Source of the DNA: Wolfiporia cocos
Taxonomy: Eukaryota; Basidiomycota; Agaricomycetes; Polyporales; Phaeolaceae
Length of the DNA stretch: 64,000 nucleotides
NCBI GenBank assembly: GCA_029448655.1
Contig: JACCLO010000011.1
Coordinates: forward strand, 682,001-746,000
Reading direction: 5' to 3'
The notes below the pieces were generated by a model. It was not told where the DNA came from. It worked only from the letters and a program-made list of their open reading frames with translations, and made no database searches. Position numbers and translations under genes: made by a program. The first letter of the stretch is position 1, and the number at the start of each line of letters is the position of its first letter. Shown here piece after piece: positions 20,698 to 32,240 of the stretch.

Positions 20698-21473
20698 GAT
20701 TCTGCGCGTGTATGTAATGAAGGTTTGGGTATTTGGAAACTATAGTTGCGACTGAGACCACTACCTGCCCACTGTGGCGCCTCCGAAGAGCTATCAGGGT
20801 GGTAACTAGAAAGTCTCTGTCCACTATAAACTGCGTCCACCTCTTTTCGGAGATGTGCCAAGAAACACTAAGGGGTTTTCTTCCCAAAGCCGGCCAGAAA
20901 ACGCAGCCTCCGAAACCTCGTCCAGCCCCGAAGCTAATTCGGGATACCGGGGGCACGGGAACTATCCGCCTATGTGATGGGGCGTGTAAAATGCTACCAT
21001 AATGCGGCAAGTGCTGGTACAATATTTAGGCGATTTCCTGCCTCTTCAGCCGTGGGTTACACGCTGGATTGTATAGTAACGGGGGCATGGTAATGCGCGT
21101 ATCATCGGGGCAGTAGGCCTGTAAATAGACGACCAGTGCTTCTGTACACTGCCACAGGGCCCCTAAATGCCTTTGATTATTACGCGTCGGGTGCACAGTT
21201 ACTGTGGTGGGGTTGTAACCCAAGACCTTTACAACCGCGTTGCACGGTGTTGGTCCAGTAGCTTAGAAGCAACGGTGTGAGGGGTCCCCTACACGCTGTT
21301 CACAAGATTTCCCCAGAACTCTAATCCCTTAACCCTGGGATGTGGTGGGTATGAAACCAATCATGTGTCTGGAGAACCGAAGTTCAACAAGGACGAAAGA
21401 AAGGTGCACTTTGCCCCTAGTGCGCCGGGGTTGCTTAGGGTAAGCCCACTAAGCAGGGGGGAGACTCATCTTA
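20698..21473 (-). other. Untranslated leader of the gypsy element
   Basis: 776 bp between the 5' LTR and the gag ATG. No tRNA 3'-end complement is obvious beside the LTR (the minus strand starts TAAGATGAGTCTCC), so the primer-binding site is unassigned. Short frames here look like chance. Confidence 0.5.
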
Positions 21474-21855
21474 TGACACAAGCAACACTTCAAGCAACTG
21501 CTCAGGGGAATATGACTCGCGTGAAAGCGTATTCCTGATCTGAGGCTACTCAAGGCGTATAAGGCCAAGACGAGTCTGGGGTGCTACCCTGCTCACCAGC
21601 CAGTATATATGCTATTCTACTGTTTGTACACTGTTTGGCAACTGTACAGTTATTACGTAAGCTGATAGTCCGTTAACTAAGGTAAACCCTATAATGGGTA
21701 TAGGTACATGGCACAGAGTGTCCGGGGGTCTGTTAACACGTGATAGGGTGATCGGGGTCTTTGCACGTGACTGCTTAGGCGTGCACTTAGATAAGATAAG
21801 GGTTTAGGCTCTGGTCACTAGTTGGTGGCTAGGCGAAAGAAATCAGCTTGTGACA
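21474..21855 (-). repeat. 5' LTR of the gypsy element
   Basis: A 382-bp LTR, the same length as the 3' copy. The differences are nearly all C/T or G/A. Confidence 0.93.
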
Positions 21856-21860
21856 ATTCT

Positions 21861-23051
21861 GATATGAAGAAAAGCCTGCATCAAAGGTGCAGGGTATGTT
21901 CTAATAGCTTCAGATAGATTGCAGCAGCTTAAAAAATAGACTTCGATATGTATTGATACGCTCTAATTGATTGACGAGCAAGGGCCACTAGCCATGAGTA
22001 TATTCGGGTATTTTTCGGTAGCTCTCAGTATGCTGGAAAATATCTTGAGATATACATTCTACATATCCAACTAGCTAATAGTGGCGGGGCCCGCCAATCC
22101 CTCACACAGTCGGGAGAGGCCGCCCCCAACGCCCGGGCGAGCAAGCAAAATTTGCACCGCGCATCTTACCTGCCCGCCGTTATCGCCGTTAGCGACACCG
22201 CCGTCCCTCCACTCCCTTTTCTCGTTGTGATTTCTTTTTCCGAGTGCTGTGATACCCCTGCCTGTATCTACCGCCTGCAACCCTTGTTTGCCTGCGGTCC
22301 GCGTGCAGTGCGCGCCTGCGCGTGCGAATCCCGCCCGGCGGCTCGTCCACCCCCCCCCCCCGCGTCTGTTTCCGGCTAACGCCGGTCCCACTTGTGCAGC
22401 GCCTTTGCCAGTGCGACGACGAGCCCAGATTGGGCATCTACTGTCGCTGGGCGCCTAAAACATCTAAAGCCATCCAACCGTCCGGTTTTGTATCAAATCA
22501 TATCCGGTATATTTTGATAGGTTCTGATAGGATGTCCTTTCACTGGGAGTCACACCCATCATGTCATGCAGAAGCTATCAGGTATGTGGCTGCTGTGACT
22601 AACATGAGAATAATAGGTTTCCACCAGGATCACGACAAATTATGGTTAAGCACCAAGTTATGAAGGAAGTCCATTGGTCAAGAGCAACCGCGGGATCGCC
22701 AGATAGGTTGGCTTGCGGGCTGCCGCTACGTCGACTTCTCAATTGAAATGATGAGCGTCCCTCGTGAAAGAAATTGGAACTTACTTCGACACCCTGAACC
22801 TTCAACTTACGTGCTAACATTGTTTTGTCATACAGTAAGGGTTTTGATGGATCGCAGAAGAGCCAAGTCAGGGAGAAGAAATTTGACTGCGGCATATGCG
22901 TCCGTGTTGGTCTCGGTCTCGATGTAATCTCGCGTACGTCACACGGGCCAAATAAAAAGAGAACTCGCCCCAGAGAACCCACGCAGACTTACCCATCGAA
23001 CACTGACAGGATATACCACCAGAAAGCGTGTGCTGTTATTCAATAGTGGCG
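21861..23051. other. Non-coding DNA upstream of the intact P450
   Basis: No gene recognised. 22080-22470 is GC-rich with a C-run at about 22351, and carries overlapping frames on both strands (22071-22391 minus, 22322-22663 plus) that look like composition shadows. The promoter of the P450 gene should lie in the right-hand part; I cannot point to a specific TATA box. Confidence 0.4.
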
Positions 23052-25364
23052 ATGAGCGCACTCTCATGGTGTCTTCCACTTTGCATCTCTCTTCTTTCAA
23101 TCTGGATTATCTCGACAGTCTTTCGACAAAATGGCAACGCACATAGTTTATGGAACATTCCTGGGCCTCGCTCGGACTCCTTCTGGCTAGGGAATCTCTC
23201 ACAATTTCTCAGCAAAGACGGGGGAAGCTTTCACAGCAAACTTTTACAAAGGTACGGACTGGTTGTCAGGTTCCATGGCCTGTTCAGCGTAAGTCGCTTG
23301 AGCAAGTACAGACCGCGACTTTATTCACGCTAGCTGCAGCGTCCTATGCTTTACCTATCCGATCCGAAGGCACTACATAACATATTGATGAAAGAAGTGG
23401 AAGCGTACAAAGAACCTGACGGTTTCATGGAGTAATTGCGCGGTTATTGTGCTGATGTAGATGAATTACTTAACGTTTCCAGGACAAATATGCTAGTTTT
23501 TGGTCCGGGGTTGGTCAGCACTGCAGGTATTCGCATGAACTCACTCCAATGACTATGATTAACGACTGATTCTCGTAGGAATGCAACATAAGAGGCAAAG
23601 GAAGATGCTCAATCCAGTTTTCTCGGTGAATCATATGCGATACTTGCTGCCAACATTTTATAGCGTTGTTCACAAGGTCTGTTACTTTGTGTATGGTATG
23701 CGCGAATCAACGCCAACGCTTACTTTCATTCATCGTTAAATCGTAGCTTCGTGGCGCCATCTCTCAACGTGTTCGTGACGGTCCGCAAGATCTCGACATT
23801 CTGCACTGGATGTCGAGATCCGCATTAGAGACCACCGGACAAGGTGGTCTTGGGCATTCTTTCGACTCTTTCGAATCGGACGAGCAAGATCCCTACGGTG
23901 AAGCTATGAAGGCATTAACGTAAGTCGTATAATCTATGTATTACTTAGTACACAAGACTAAATGCAGAATCACTAGACCTGCCATACAGGGACTCATGAT
24001 GATATCACCTATCTTGCCATTCCTCTCCAGGATTGGACCTGCATGGCTACGACGGCGCATTGTGGACGCTATCCCATACCACGATATACGCACTGTCAAG
24101 CACAGCGTTGACGTGATGTTTGACAAAGCGAATGAAGTATACAGTGCAAGGGTCGCGGCATTGAACGCAGGAGATGAGACTGTTATGCACCAGGTGGGCG
24201 AAGGAAAGGATATTATGAGCATCCTGAGTATGCCTTCCTACATGATCCTCTCAATGGCAGCGATAGAATCTTTTATTAGTTAGGGCAAACCAGAACGCAT
24301 CTGGCCAAGAAAAGTTACCGGAGGACGAAGTGATTTCTCAGATATCGTCAGTAACTTTTACTTCTCTCAAGCAAGGGCGTACTAAATCCAGCTGTTACAA
24401 GTACGTTAGTATTTGGTGCAACAGACACGTCGTCAAACACCCTCTCGCACATCCTGGAACTGCTTTCCATTCACCCAGACATCCAAAGCAAGCTCCGGGA
24501 TGAGCTGCTGACAGCAAGGGCCGCTGAGGGCATACCGTATGACCAACTCAACCAACTGCCCTATCTAGACGCTGTCGTTCGAGAGACACTACGACGGCAA
24601 GTCATCGACTATGACTGCTGGTGTTACCACAGCTGAGTATGCTGCAGGTACCCGCCAATCACACTGATGTATCGCGTGTATGTCTGCACAGCATATGCCA
24701 ATGCCTCATCTGACCCCATGCACATGTTGACCAGGCCTGAGCAAGACGTAATCCTGCCACTGCACAAGCCCGTGTGCGGTGTCGATGGAACGATGATCAC
24801 TGAGCTCCATTTGAAGAAAGGAACAGAGATCGGACTAGGAATTGGAAGCATCAACACCTCAGAGGAGCTGTGGGGAGAGGACGCGTTGGTCTGGAATCCC
24901 CAGCGCTGGCTATCTCCCCTACCGAATGCCATCTCAGAGGCGCGGATCCCCGGCGTATACGCTAATATGTGAGTGCATGTATTCCGAGGATGTGCACTTT
25001 CTGAATGCTGATTCCACACTATGATGATAGGTTAACGTTCCTTGGGGGACCAAAGGCCTGTTTGTATGTATCGGTGCAGGGCTCTCAGTGGAGAATCTCA
25101 TTACTGACGTGATACTTATAGAGGATATAAATTCGCGGAAATGGGAATCAGTGAGACCCAGGATGATTTTCTTGATCGCTGTTACTAACGGAACTCAACT
25201 TGATCTCCTCAGAAGTGACACTGGCTGTCTTGCTATCTCACTTTACGTTCTCGCTAACTGAGGAGAAGATTGTGTGGAACTTTGCTATCATCTCCTATCC
25301 CACAGTGGAGCCCGACAGATCTAACCCTGGATTACCACTGAGAGTGGGTATATTAACAGAATGA
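23052..25364 (+). CDS. Cytochrome P450 monooxygenase, intact, 13 exons, 547 aa
   Basis: A microsomal fungal class II-type P450 that would hydroxylate a small substrate using electrons from a P450 reductase; the substrate is unknown. Exons: 23052-23288, 23340-23431, 23483-23526, 23579-23676, 23747-23919, 23968-24227, 24280-24346, 24402-24596, 24648-24677, 24735-24968, 25031-25063, 25122-25150, 25213-25364. Phases agree throughout, with no internal stop. Residues 5-24 form the membrane anchor, 37-40 are the PGPR hinge, 328-335 the I-helix FGATDTSS, 385-388 the K-helix ETLR, 453-457 NPQRW, and 480-489 the haem loop FLGGPKACLG with Cys487. The eighth intron starts GC instead of GT (24597-24647). 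The haem loop itself is split by an intron (25064-25121). The loop has Leu and Lys where Gly and Arg are usual. Paralogous to the pseudogenes at 1-6102 and 29295-30205. Family not assigned. Confidence 0.9.
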
Positions 25365-26661
25365 AAAGCATGAAACCGGGTCTCTTGCATCGTTCCCGCG
25401 GAGCTTTGGCTGTAGAGTTAGTCATGTCCTTTTCTTGCTCTCTGTATGCTCTTTGCTGTACGGCATACGCTAGGAAAACTGTTCAGTTCGCAGAGTTTAT
25501 AGATACGGAGATGAAATTGTGTATGAGTAAAATGTTGATAACTTACGCAGTCATTGGGCAACAACCGCTGAGATATCGCTCCGGCTTGATTTACTGTAGT
25601 GTCACGACTCTGCGGTGCTCGATATGTCTGCTCATGCTGTTCCTATGTCGCCACTTCGGGGAAGACTGGATAGGAATTATCAACAAGCTCAAATTTGACG
25701 GGTCCGCGATCGGGCTCCAAGACGTTAGCGAAGGATTTTATGTCATACTGCGGACTCGACGTGGGATTAGTCACGAATACAGCTCACCGAGCGTTTTGGG
25801 TAACCGCGAGCAATCCAAGACACAGGGATCACCTTCCGCTTGTCATATAAGTGGTCTGGTGTTGTTATACAATATCCGATAACACCTGCCTGGCGGGGAT
25901 GTGCAGGTAGCATATATGCGCGCGCCGCGCATCATGAGCGAGCACAAAACATGTTACTGCCTCTCGGAAAGCGACATTCTTCCGTGATATAGTTGCGATT
26001 CCTCCGTTTCCCGTACTTAGCGATGACCTCTAACGTGATTTCTTTTAGCACCCAAGTAGTGGGGAATGACGCGTCGTGTGGCACCTAGAGCGCTCAGGCT
26101 CCGAACATCAATCTGGGCAGAAGCGGGACACTTGCGGGCGGCATGTCGATGTCAAGTTTCAATATCAGACCTGGGCGTGAGAATGCGGAGGATTCTCCTT
26201 CTATCCGTCTAACCCGGGCTCGAAATTCAGGGCGTGATTGAGCCATCGAAGGCGCACATGTGCGCAGGCCTAAATACTAATACATATTCAGCAATGCACG
26301 AGTCATGCGCGATCGATGAACTTACTGAACGGTTTGTCGCTGAAACAATGGTGACGACAACGAGTTCCTCAGCGCTATCTGTCTCGTTAAAGAGGCTTCT
26401 GGGAACACCCTCGTGTGAGCTGTAATTGCATTGACACGCACGAAGGACACGATGGACGCCGACGTAGCGCGCACTTTGTTGAAGATATCACGGACGGCAC
26501 GCCGCACGCTTCGATCTTCTAGCATATCTGTGTAGGAGCTATCAAGTTTAAGGTCTGTCTTCAACGCCAACACTTACTAGTAGCTCGTGGCACGCAAGGC
26601 TCATTCACAGTCGAGGGGTTCTACCTCGTCTCGATCGCACACGCACACATCAGTACTAGTG
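25365..26661. other. No recognisable gene
   Basis: A 173-codon frame (25361-25882, plus) begins inside the P450 stop region and has no recognised domain. An 83-codon minus frame (26322-26573; RRAVRDIFNKVRATSASIV) could be a relic of some host gene but I cannot name it. Confidence 0.4.
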
Positions 26662-26669
26662 GCGTCTTG

Positions 26670-27623
26670 TAGTGTTGCCGAAGTTCAGTTCAGAACCAAG
26701 GTTCAGAACCTGAACCGCCTGAACCGAACCTAGGTTCAGGTTCAGTCCAGGTCCGGTTCAGGGTAGGTCATCAAGGTTCGGTTCTTGGTTCAGGGGGGCC
26801 ATGGGTACCCTTGAACCAGGTTCGAACTGGACTGAACCTTGAACCACTTAGCATTAACATATTATGTGTAGTCACTGGTGGATAAGCATATATTATGATT
26901 ATGTTCTTGCCATCTTTGCTATAGTGTTGTTGCAGTAAGTTATGTACAGCTGGCTTCACCATAGCAAGCATCAACACTCATATCCTGTAGTCTCCCAATA
27001 TGGCAAGGGCTCAACCCCATGTTGGGATTACCATGCTTTCTGTGGCATTGGGCTGCATTTGTTGCTGTCAGATGAAGTAAGAAATGTAGAAGATAATATT
27101 TCACTTCATATCCATGATCCTAGGTTATATACAGAGTTGTCTAAGAATGTTTTGTTATTGAGCTTTGCCTCAGGCTAACTCACACTCATGAACTCTGATT
27201 ACTGAACTGCTCAAATTGGCTGCCTTGGGTGATTGTTATGCATCAAAAAGTTATGTTTACCACTCTAATCAAGACTAAGAGCCACATTGGAATGCAGCAG
27301 CCCAATAGACACCAAATGGAGGCACTGCAGAACTTGAGGTGTGGTTACTTTAGTGGGTTAATAGTGCCGGGAATGAGGTAGACAATTGGTATACATAGAA
27401 AGGTACACAAAGTTGGTGTCCAAATTATTATTTTTTGCACTCTATAAAAGCAAGTAACCTAGCGGTTCGAACCTAGTTCGAACCATGAACCGAACCTGAT
27501 GAACCGGTTCAGCAGGTTCAGTCCAGGTCCAGGTTCAGGTTCAGGCTCCCTGCAGTTGGTTCGGTTCTAGGTTCAGCCCTAGACCCCCCTGAACCTGAAC
27601 CGAACTGAACTTCGGCAACACTA
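26670..27623. mobile_element. Non-autonomous hAT element, GAACCTGAACC-type, copy 2, TSD GCGTCTTG
   Basis: 954 bp; TIR TAGTGTTGCCGAAGTTCAG; perfect 8-bp TSD GCGTCTTG at 26662-26669 and 27624-27631. It is very similar to copy 1 (3067-4789) over both arms and about 500 bp of the centre, but lacks that copy's extra 830 bp. Confidence 0.9.
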
Positions 27624-27631
27624 GCGTCTTG

Positions 27632-29294
27632 TTGTGCGAGCGTGCCATACCGCAATCTTTTCGGCCGTACGCTAGTCACACGCGAACGCCGCTCAATGGC
27701 CGCGGCGCTCGATGCATCCGCACAGGCGTGCAATACTATCAGATCACCAGTGTTGCACAAAATTTTGTAGTTTTGCTTTTTCTCAGTAATCACTGGGCCT
27801 ACAACATTAAAATATTAATATTATGGAATGGTAGAATGAGCTGTTCTCTACCAGGTCTTTCAAGCTTTTAATTTTTGCATGACAAGTGCGAGCTCTACAG
27901 ATTATGTCGGCACAAATCGGTCACATATCACCAGAGTTGCAAAAGTGTCGCATCGGATCACGTCAGCATATTCAAAGTCTGCCCCCCACGCACTGCCCGT
28001 GCAGGTGAGGGTGACAGGCTTTGAGCGGGGCTCGAATTCCCTCGTGCGGCGGCTGGAATTGTCACACTTCTCCATGCCGAGAGTTGCAACAAAAGTGCTC
28101 GCTAGATCTCCTTAACAATGGCAAGAGATGTCATGGTATTGACATTCCTCTGGTAATAATTCTTCTCTGATTTTCTTCTCTGATTTTTTGGATGGACATT
28201 GAAAGAGCTAGGACAGTGTTGTAAAAAATCGAGGTTTTGCAACTCCCCTTATCTGATAGTACAATGTCGAGAAGGAGCGGGCCCAGTGCAGATGGGGGCG
28301 ATTAGAACGAGACAACTAGGCCATGAGAGGTAAGCTCGCAGGCGGATAGCGTGAGGGAGGTGAGAATGGTGATCATTGGCGCTCGCCTTCGGTACTGTAT
28401 GCAGTGTATTGGAAAGGAAAATGTGCAATTTGGAGAAACGCGCCTCTGCGCTAGAATTTCTTGTAGCATCTTTGTGTTAGCCTTCATTGCAGTTTAACAC
28501 ATTCATTTCGACACAGGGCTCGATCTTTATCACAGCGTCCGAGCCGACGGAAATCAGAAACCGTAGGTTCGGTTGCGACGTTTGGCCTGTCAGTGGTTGC
28601 GACATGACCGCGCGCTCCTGCTTGTCTTCCTCCTAGCCGTAGGTGCTTCCGTCCGCAGTCGCGATGAGCTGCCCAGTTCCCCGCTTCTCTGCTTTCCCTC
28701 CTGGCCCATCTTCTCTGCGCTGCGGAGCGCGCATCTACATCATCAAGCATGAATATATATGGGCTGTGCCTGCACCTCGGCGAGTACATTATGCAGCTTT
28801 GCTTCAGCTAAACCGAAAGTAGCTCGGACCGTCTGTGGAAAGCGTGGCAGAGCACTGCAAAGAGCTCATCGACCTGCAGCAATAACTCCCGCCAGAGACA
28901 ATTTGGAAAGACGACGCGCAACTCAGCAAACAAACATAATGTCATCGTGGTTGCTCGCGGGCGCTCGATCAGCGCCCTTCTCCTACTGCAGGAGGCATAA
29001 AGTTAGAGCTACAGCTGACAGCGCAATAGTGGGACGCACGTTGTCACTACAGGTGGAGTTGTGGCCTGCCGCGGTGATTCAGACCATATCATCATATGTC
29101 ATTTTGTTAGATGTCCGATTCAAATCGGAATCCATAACTGCGCTGATATTGCAGATTTGTCTCTTCACCAGGGTTCGCGCGCACAATATCCCAGCAGTCC
29201 GACCCCAAATGTTGTGTAAGTCAGGGTGCATGTCATACCTACCAGTGTCTTGCCATGGCGGTAGCTCGCGAAGGTGGTGTTTTGAGCGCACCTA
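27632..29294. other. No recognisable gene
   Basis: Moderately GC-rich DNA with frames on both strands (28484-28789 minus, 28759-29454 plus). None shows a known motif. The plus frame at its right end is antisense to P450 B. Confidence 0.35.
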
Positions 29295-30205
29295 TTATGG
29301 CCACCTGCATGTGGCGGAAACACAACACGCCACGTACGTTATGGCCTTGAATGCGTCGCCGCACGCGTTTGGGACCTGCTCCGTGAGCGGGTCGAACGAG
29401 CATCCCAGGCCACCTTGGCCGATCAGCTCGAGAGCCGCGCGACCGAACCAGTGAAGTGCGTCTATCTCCTGTGCGCCTTTGGATACTTCCGCAGCCATGC
29501 CCGCACGCATCTGTGCGAGATTTTTGGTAAGCACAAAAATCCTGCAAACGTGCTGGGCCGTTTACCTTGTGAATGATGTTGTAGAATATTGGTGTCGATC
29601 CTCGCATATAATCGACGGAAAACACTGGATTTAACAGCTTGCGTTGCTTTCGGTGCTGCTCGCCTGCAATAAATCATCTTGTTTAGTTATCACTCGTCAA
29701 TGGAACGTTGGAAAGAACTAACCGAGTGTAGCAAGTAGTCCCCGTCCGAACAGCAGGTAGTTAAGCCTACACGCGATTGCGTATTCGAAGCCGCGACAAG
29801 TAAAAAATGCAGGCCAGCGCTTACTTAATAAACAAAGACGACTGTTGGTAGATGAGCTCCTCTACCATTATATTATGCAACGCCTTCGGATCCGATATAT
29901 ACAATAGGGCCATAGTCGAGAGCTACATGAGATTGGAAGGATGCACTGTGGCGAGTGAAGAACTGCTTTGTGTTTCCTATGTGTCATAGTAAACATCGAT
30001 TACGGCGCGGAGAGGTGTTTCAAGTGAGGGAATTACCTGTCCAAAATGAGTCGGATGGAGGCCCTGGTATGTTGTACAATGACTTGAACATCCGTTTACG
30101 CCAGAAGAATTGAACGATGAGCCATGATGCAAAGAGCAGGAGAAGCTGTCCTGCGAGACTGTGGTGTCCCACAGATGTCGCGGTAGGTGTGCTAGAAACG
30201 CTCAT
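29295..30205 (-). pseudogene. Cytochrome P450 pseudogene B, 5' half only
   Basis: The ATG at 30205 opens a 61-codon exon with membrane anchor and IPGPP hinge, nearly identical to pseudogene A. Then come FFTRHSASFQSHVALDYGP, SDPKALHNIMVEE, EQHRKQRKLLNPVFSVDYM to FYNIIHK, and AEVSKGAQEIDALHWFGRA, ending near FDPLTEQVPNACGDAFKAI. About 25 residues and an intron are missing between GPIV and ISDPK, with a frameshift (about 29905). Everything past the middle of the protein (I-helix, ExxR, haem Cys) is absent, so the copy is truncated at about 29300. No transposon interrupts it, which makes it a useful template for reading pseudogene A. Confidence 0.87.
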
Positions 30206-31110
30206 GCCGGAGTCGACGCTGGCCGGTAGGCTGCTGAGAGTTATACCTGCTAGCTTCCCCTTCTTTTTTATCGCTCCATAGTGACCATCTCGCCGACGTA
30301 GAGTGTGACTCACGCACATCTGCTGACGTGTCGGTCTGCCTAACCGAAAGCCCTCTGCACCTCTATGGTAAGAAGTTGCCGGCATCGCGGCATAGTCAGA
30401 GCTACCTGCAATTCTCGCAGATAACACTGGAGAACGGCGCGTAGCTTTCCGTTGAACAGCGATAGAGCCCCAGTGGCTGACCAGTCTTGTTCTACAGGAA
30501 GCGGGAACATCAGTATCGATAGCACGGCTGAAAGTCGTTCCTCGTAACATGAAACTGAAGATTTTATTACCGTCAAGGCTCGATGTCCGGCATGCAGCGG
30601 ACTTGTCGCGATCGGAAGCAGCTGTATCTGCTTCTTTTCGACACCAAATGAAGTCGGATTCCGAGCGCTGACGGCAACTCAGCTGATCATTCATTGGCCG
30701 GTGATAATGCGCGCAACCTGCCGTCATCGTTACCAACCTCACATTAAGCACACGTATAGTCCTCCATACGATGCCACTTACCTTTGCTCGGTGGGATAGC
30801 CATACTAAACACAATCAGACATTGTGATTTATCGAGCACAGTAATCAGAGCTACGTCCGTACAACGAGCACTTCTGGCTTGATGTCTGATGTCGAATGCT
30901 CCCAAAACATAAGACCAGGGGCTCGGCGAAAGCTCCGATCTCGATCTGCAGATCTCGCGATCACTAGGTCAGCCTATAGACATGCTGACTTTATCATGCT
31001 GACTTCGACGCACGGATTATAAATTCGGTAGCAGTGGACATGGCCAGCGGGCTAGGTTTTCGCTGCGAATAGCAACGTAAGCGATTGTCAACTGTTGGAC
31101 AGCTTCCACG
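30206..31110. repeat. Segmental duplication copy 2: upstream DNA of P450 B
   Basis: Collinear with 6103-6750 and 9226-9440, uninterrupted here. The minus frame 30020-30814 runs through it only because stops are absent by chance; the equivalent frame in copy 1 is broken. Confidence 0.7.
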
Positions 31111-31494
31111 CTGAGCCTGTTCACAGTGTGCTCGATGCCAGATGATCTGTGAAGCAAAGGAGGTGACCTCGCGGTCTCCGCGATGGGTCGCAAGTCCATC
31201 GAAGAGATGAGGCTTCCACTTCAAGGTGTCCGACGACTACCCACAAAGGGCGATGGTTCGCAGTCCTGTGCCATAGTGATGTTGTTGTCGGTGCTGAATC
31301 TTCAGGATTAGCGGCAGCTTGGAGCTATGGCCCTAGAGAAGTATTGTCATCTTGTCAATGCGTCTCATTCTTGACGCATGCTGGGTAAGATTGCCCACTG
31401 CCCAACGCATCGTGCAAATGGGGCTGTACCAGCACCCGCCCACTTTCAGGGTCGTACTTTGCCGATCTGTTTCAAGAGTGTCGTCGCTGTTACC

Positions 31495-31584
31495 TTGTGG
31501 ATGACTGGCAGCAATCTGCGCATGCAAATTACAGTCTAAGAATACCGGGCTCAGCACCTTCCGTTGCTCGCGATGATGTTTGCG
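31495..31584 (-). pseudogene. Isolated P450 exon fragment
   Basis: The minus strand reads KHHREQRKVLSPVF and, with one frame change, RLLPVIHK, followed directly by a GTAAC splice-donor-like site. This matches the EQHRKQRKMLNPVFS...FYNVIHK exon of the three other P450 loci in position and splice site. Nothing else of the gene is evident nearby. Confidence 0.4.
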
Positions 31585-32240
31585 ATCGCCGTAGTTTCAG
31601 CTTGAGCGGAAAGCAGACTTGCCACTGGAATCGACCAGACCACCGCGACCGATTGCAATTGGGCGTTTATCGGTAGAGCTGTCCCTGTCGCAGTATATAT
31701 AGTGCAACAGGAACAGCTCAGCTCCAAACAAACGGTCCGATAAGGTTCTGATGGCGATGGGGATCATAATGTGATCGTGTATAGTAGTCGCCAGAGCCTT
31801 TCTCTTGCTCCGCATCCCTCATTGCTTGCTAACAGGGTGAAATATCGATACCAGAGATGCTTCAAATCAGAGGGTCGGAAGTACATAGCTCTCCTTGTAT
31901 GTGCAAAACAACGCGTAAGGTTGCATATATGCACCAGTGATAGTCGCGTTCCGTGAAGTACGTTTTCGTCATTCAACGTCAACACCTAGCGCCAGGATCG
32001 ATATCCTGCCAAATGGCAGACAGACGCTCAACCTGTTTGTCTGATATTAGATATTAGGACGGTCTCGGGCCAGTCGACGATGCCTGCTGGTTGCTGGATG
32101 TTGCGGTTGCATATCAGCCAGACGGAACTCAGGACGACGCGGGATCCCGCAACGCCTGCGTCAATCAATCTTGGGCGAGGATCCCAATCTGGCCTCGGCT
32201 CAGCTTTCGCGCGTCCGAGCCACGCCCACCGACGACGACG
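31585..32240. other. No recognisable gene; probable promoter side of the AKR locus
   Basis: Short frames only. 32100-32240 becomes GC-rich toward the aldo-keto reductase start. Confidence 0.35.

Larger units (their letters stand above)
12928..21855 (-). mobile_element. Full-length Ty3/gypsy chromovirus-like retrotransposon with dUTPase, TSD ATTCT
   Basis: The only element in the window with two LTRs. It is 8,928 bp long, about 8.2 kb after removing the nested solo LTR at 14491-15197. The TSD ATTCT (12923-12927 and 21856-21860) is exact. The two 382-bp LTRs differ at about 14 positions by eye, nearly all transitions and many at CpG. Domain order on the minus strand is gag, dUTPase, aspartic protease, RT, RNase H, integrase and chromodomain-like tail, i.e. 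Metaviridae order. dUTPase-carrying Metaviridae are known from basidiomycetes. The coding frame is dead (see the gag-pol entry). A related solo LTR is at 59041-59423. Confidence 0.95.

Noticed and set aside
21440..21473. Primer-binding site of the gypsy element
   Set aside because: No convincing complement to a tRNA 3' end next to the 5' LTR. Self-priming or an unusual primer is possible, so none is called.
25361..25882. 173-codon plus-strand ORF after the P450
   Set aside because: Starts one base before the P450 stop codon, has no recognised domain, and shows no clear exon-like features. Kept only as a note.
30020..30814. 264-codon minus-strand ORF as a gene
   Set aside because: Only its last 61 codons are the P450 first exon. 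The upstream part is duplicated non-coding DNA whose counterpart at 6103-6750 is not open.
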